Below, piece after piece: positions 63,734-64,000 of a stretch of 64,000 nt of DNA (the stretch's first letter is position 1; every line of letters starts with the position of its first letter). The DNA is taken from positions 124,001 through 188,000 of the forward strand of contig NZ_JAEUXJ010000002.1 in the NCBI RefSeq assembly GCF_016775475.1, in the 5' to 3' direction. The notes beneath the pieces are model-generated. The model was not told where the DNA came from, did no database searches, and saw only the letters and a program-made list of their open reading frames with translations. Both the position numbers and the translations under genes were made by a program. The DNA comes from Belnapia mucosa. Its GTDB lineage: Bacteria; Pseudomonadota; Alphaproteobacteria; Acetobacterales; Acetobacteraceae.

Positions 63734-64000
63734 ATGACCCCCAAGGTCTCCCGCTTCCTGCGCGATCACGCGCCGGCAACGCCTTGCCTCGTCCTCGATG
63801 TCGATCGGGTCGAGGAGAATTACCGCCGGCTGAACGCGGCGCTGCCGCTCGCCCGCATCTACTACGCCGTGAAGGCGAATCCGGCGGTGCCGGTGCTGGA
63901 GCGTCTGGTCGGCCTCGGCTCCTCCTTCGATGCCGCGAGCTGGGAGGAGATCTCCTCCTGCCTCGCCGCCGGTGCCCGGCCGGAGGCGATCAGCTACGGC
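63734..64000 (+). CDS. Ornithine decarboxylase-type (fold III PLP) enzyme, 5' part
   Basis: The first 89 codons are in the window. MTPKVSRFLRDHAPATPC, LVLDVDRVEENYRRL and the PLP-lysine region YYAVKANPAVPVL match alphaproteobacterial ornithine (or lysine/ornithine) decarboxylases of the alanine-racemase fold. They make putrescine from ornithine. An AGGGAA site precedes the ATG. The frame is open in phase back to an ATG at 63485, but that codon overlaps the candidate promoter, so 63734 is preferred. The 3' end is outside the window. Confidence 0.87.
   Translation, partial: MTPKVSRFLRDHAPATPCLVLDVDRVEENYRRLNAALPLARIYYAVKANPAVPVLERLVGLGSSFDAASWEEISSCLAAGARPEAISYG

Overview
The window is a stretch of a very GC-rich alphaproteobacterial chromosome. 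Gene content and order (xseB-ispA-dxs-tlyA, a YfgM-like gene-bamB-der, fabI-aroC, aroQ-accB-accC, an alphaproteobacterial-type ornithine decarboxylase) and the many TRAP and ABC solute-binding genes suggest Rhodospirillales, most likely Acetobacteraceae of the Roseomonas type. That placement is an inference from gene content; no rRNA gene is present. About 61 protein genes (two cut by the window ends), one tRNA and one transposase pseudogene can be supported.

Layout. 1-5.1 kb: a tightly coupled surface-polysaccharide run of four glycosyltransferases and a glutamine-dependent asparagine synthetase. 5.1-10.7 kb: a small disordered protein, dihydroorotase, an intergenic double-hairpin element, a lipoprotein, then YfgM-like/BamB/Der (outer-membrane assembly and ribosome biogenesis). 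10.7-13.1 kb: tRNA-Ser(GGA) followed by a visibly less GC-rich accessory patch with a shattered IS4-type transposase, a Gly/Asn-repeat protein and a 54-residue lipoprotein. 13.1-24.1 kb: Lrp-type regulator, flavoprotein, the isoprenoid-precursor operon xseB-ispA-dxs-tlyA-thioesterase, a thiolase, a peptide-type ABC solute-binding protein and an amidase. 24.1-29.2 kb: SWIB protein, ferritin-like protein and three glycoside-hydrolase-fold proteins. 29.6-35.8 kb: GMC oxidoreductase, carbon-nitrogen hydrolase, class V aminotransferase, glutamine-synthetase-like ligase and an inositol-phosphatase-fold enzyme. This enzyme set reads like a peripheral amine or aminophosphonate pathway and is the best candidate here for an undescribed system.

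36-39.6 kb: YgjV-like membrane protein, type II NADH dehydrogenase, two unknown proteins. 39.7-47.6 kb: a serralysin-type metalloprotease and a 2081-residue RTX protein that share a C-terminal cassette and are probably exported by the same type I system, which is not encoded here. 47.6-51.9 kb: a 160-bp imperfect palindrome, aroC, fabI, pdxH and a two-domain kinase. 51.9-56.9 kb: universal stress protein, a TAXI-type TRAP transporter and an orphan amino-acid binding protein. 56.9-62.2 kb (minus strand): serA, an orphan DNA methyltransferase, aat, accC, accB and aroQ. 62.3-64 kb: thiS-thiG and an ornithine decarboxylase preceded by a long leader that resembles the alphaproteobacterial speF leader RNA.

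Most functions are housekeeping. Accessory signals concentrate at 10.8-13.1 kb, 25.4-35.8 kb and 39.7-47.8 kb. All statements come from reading the sequence; no database search was possible.
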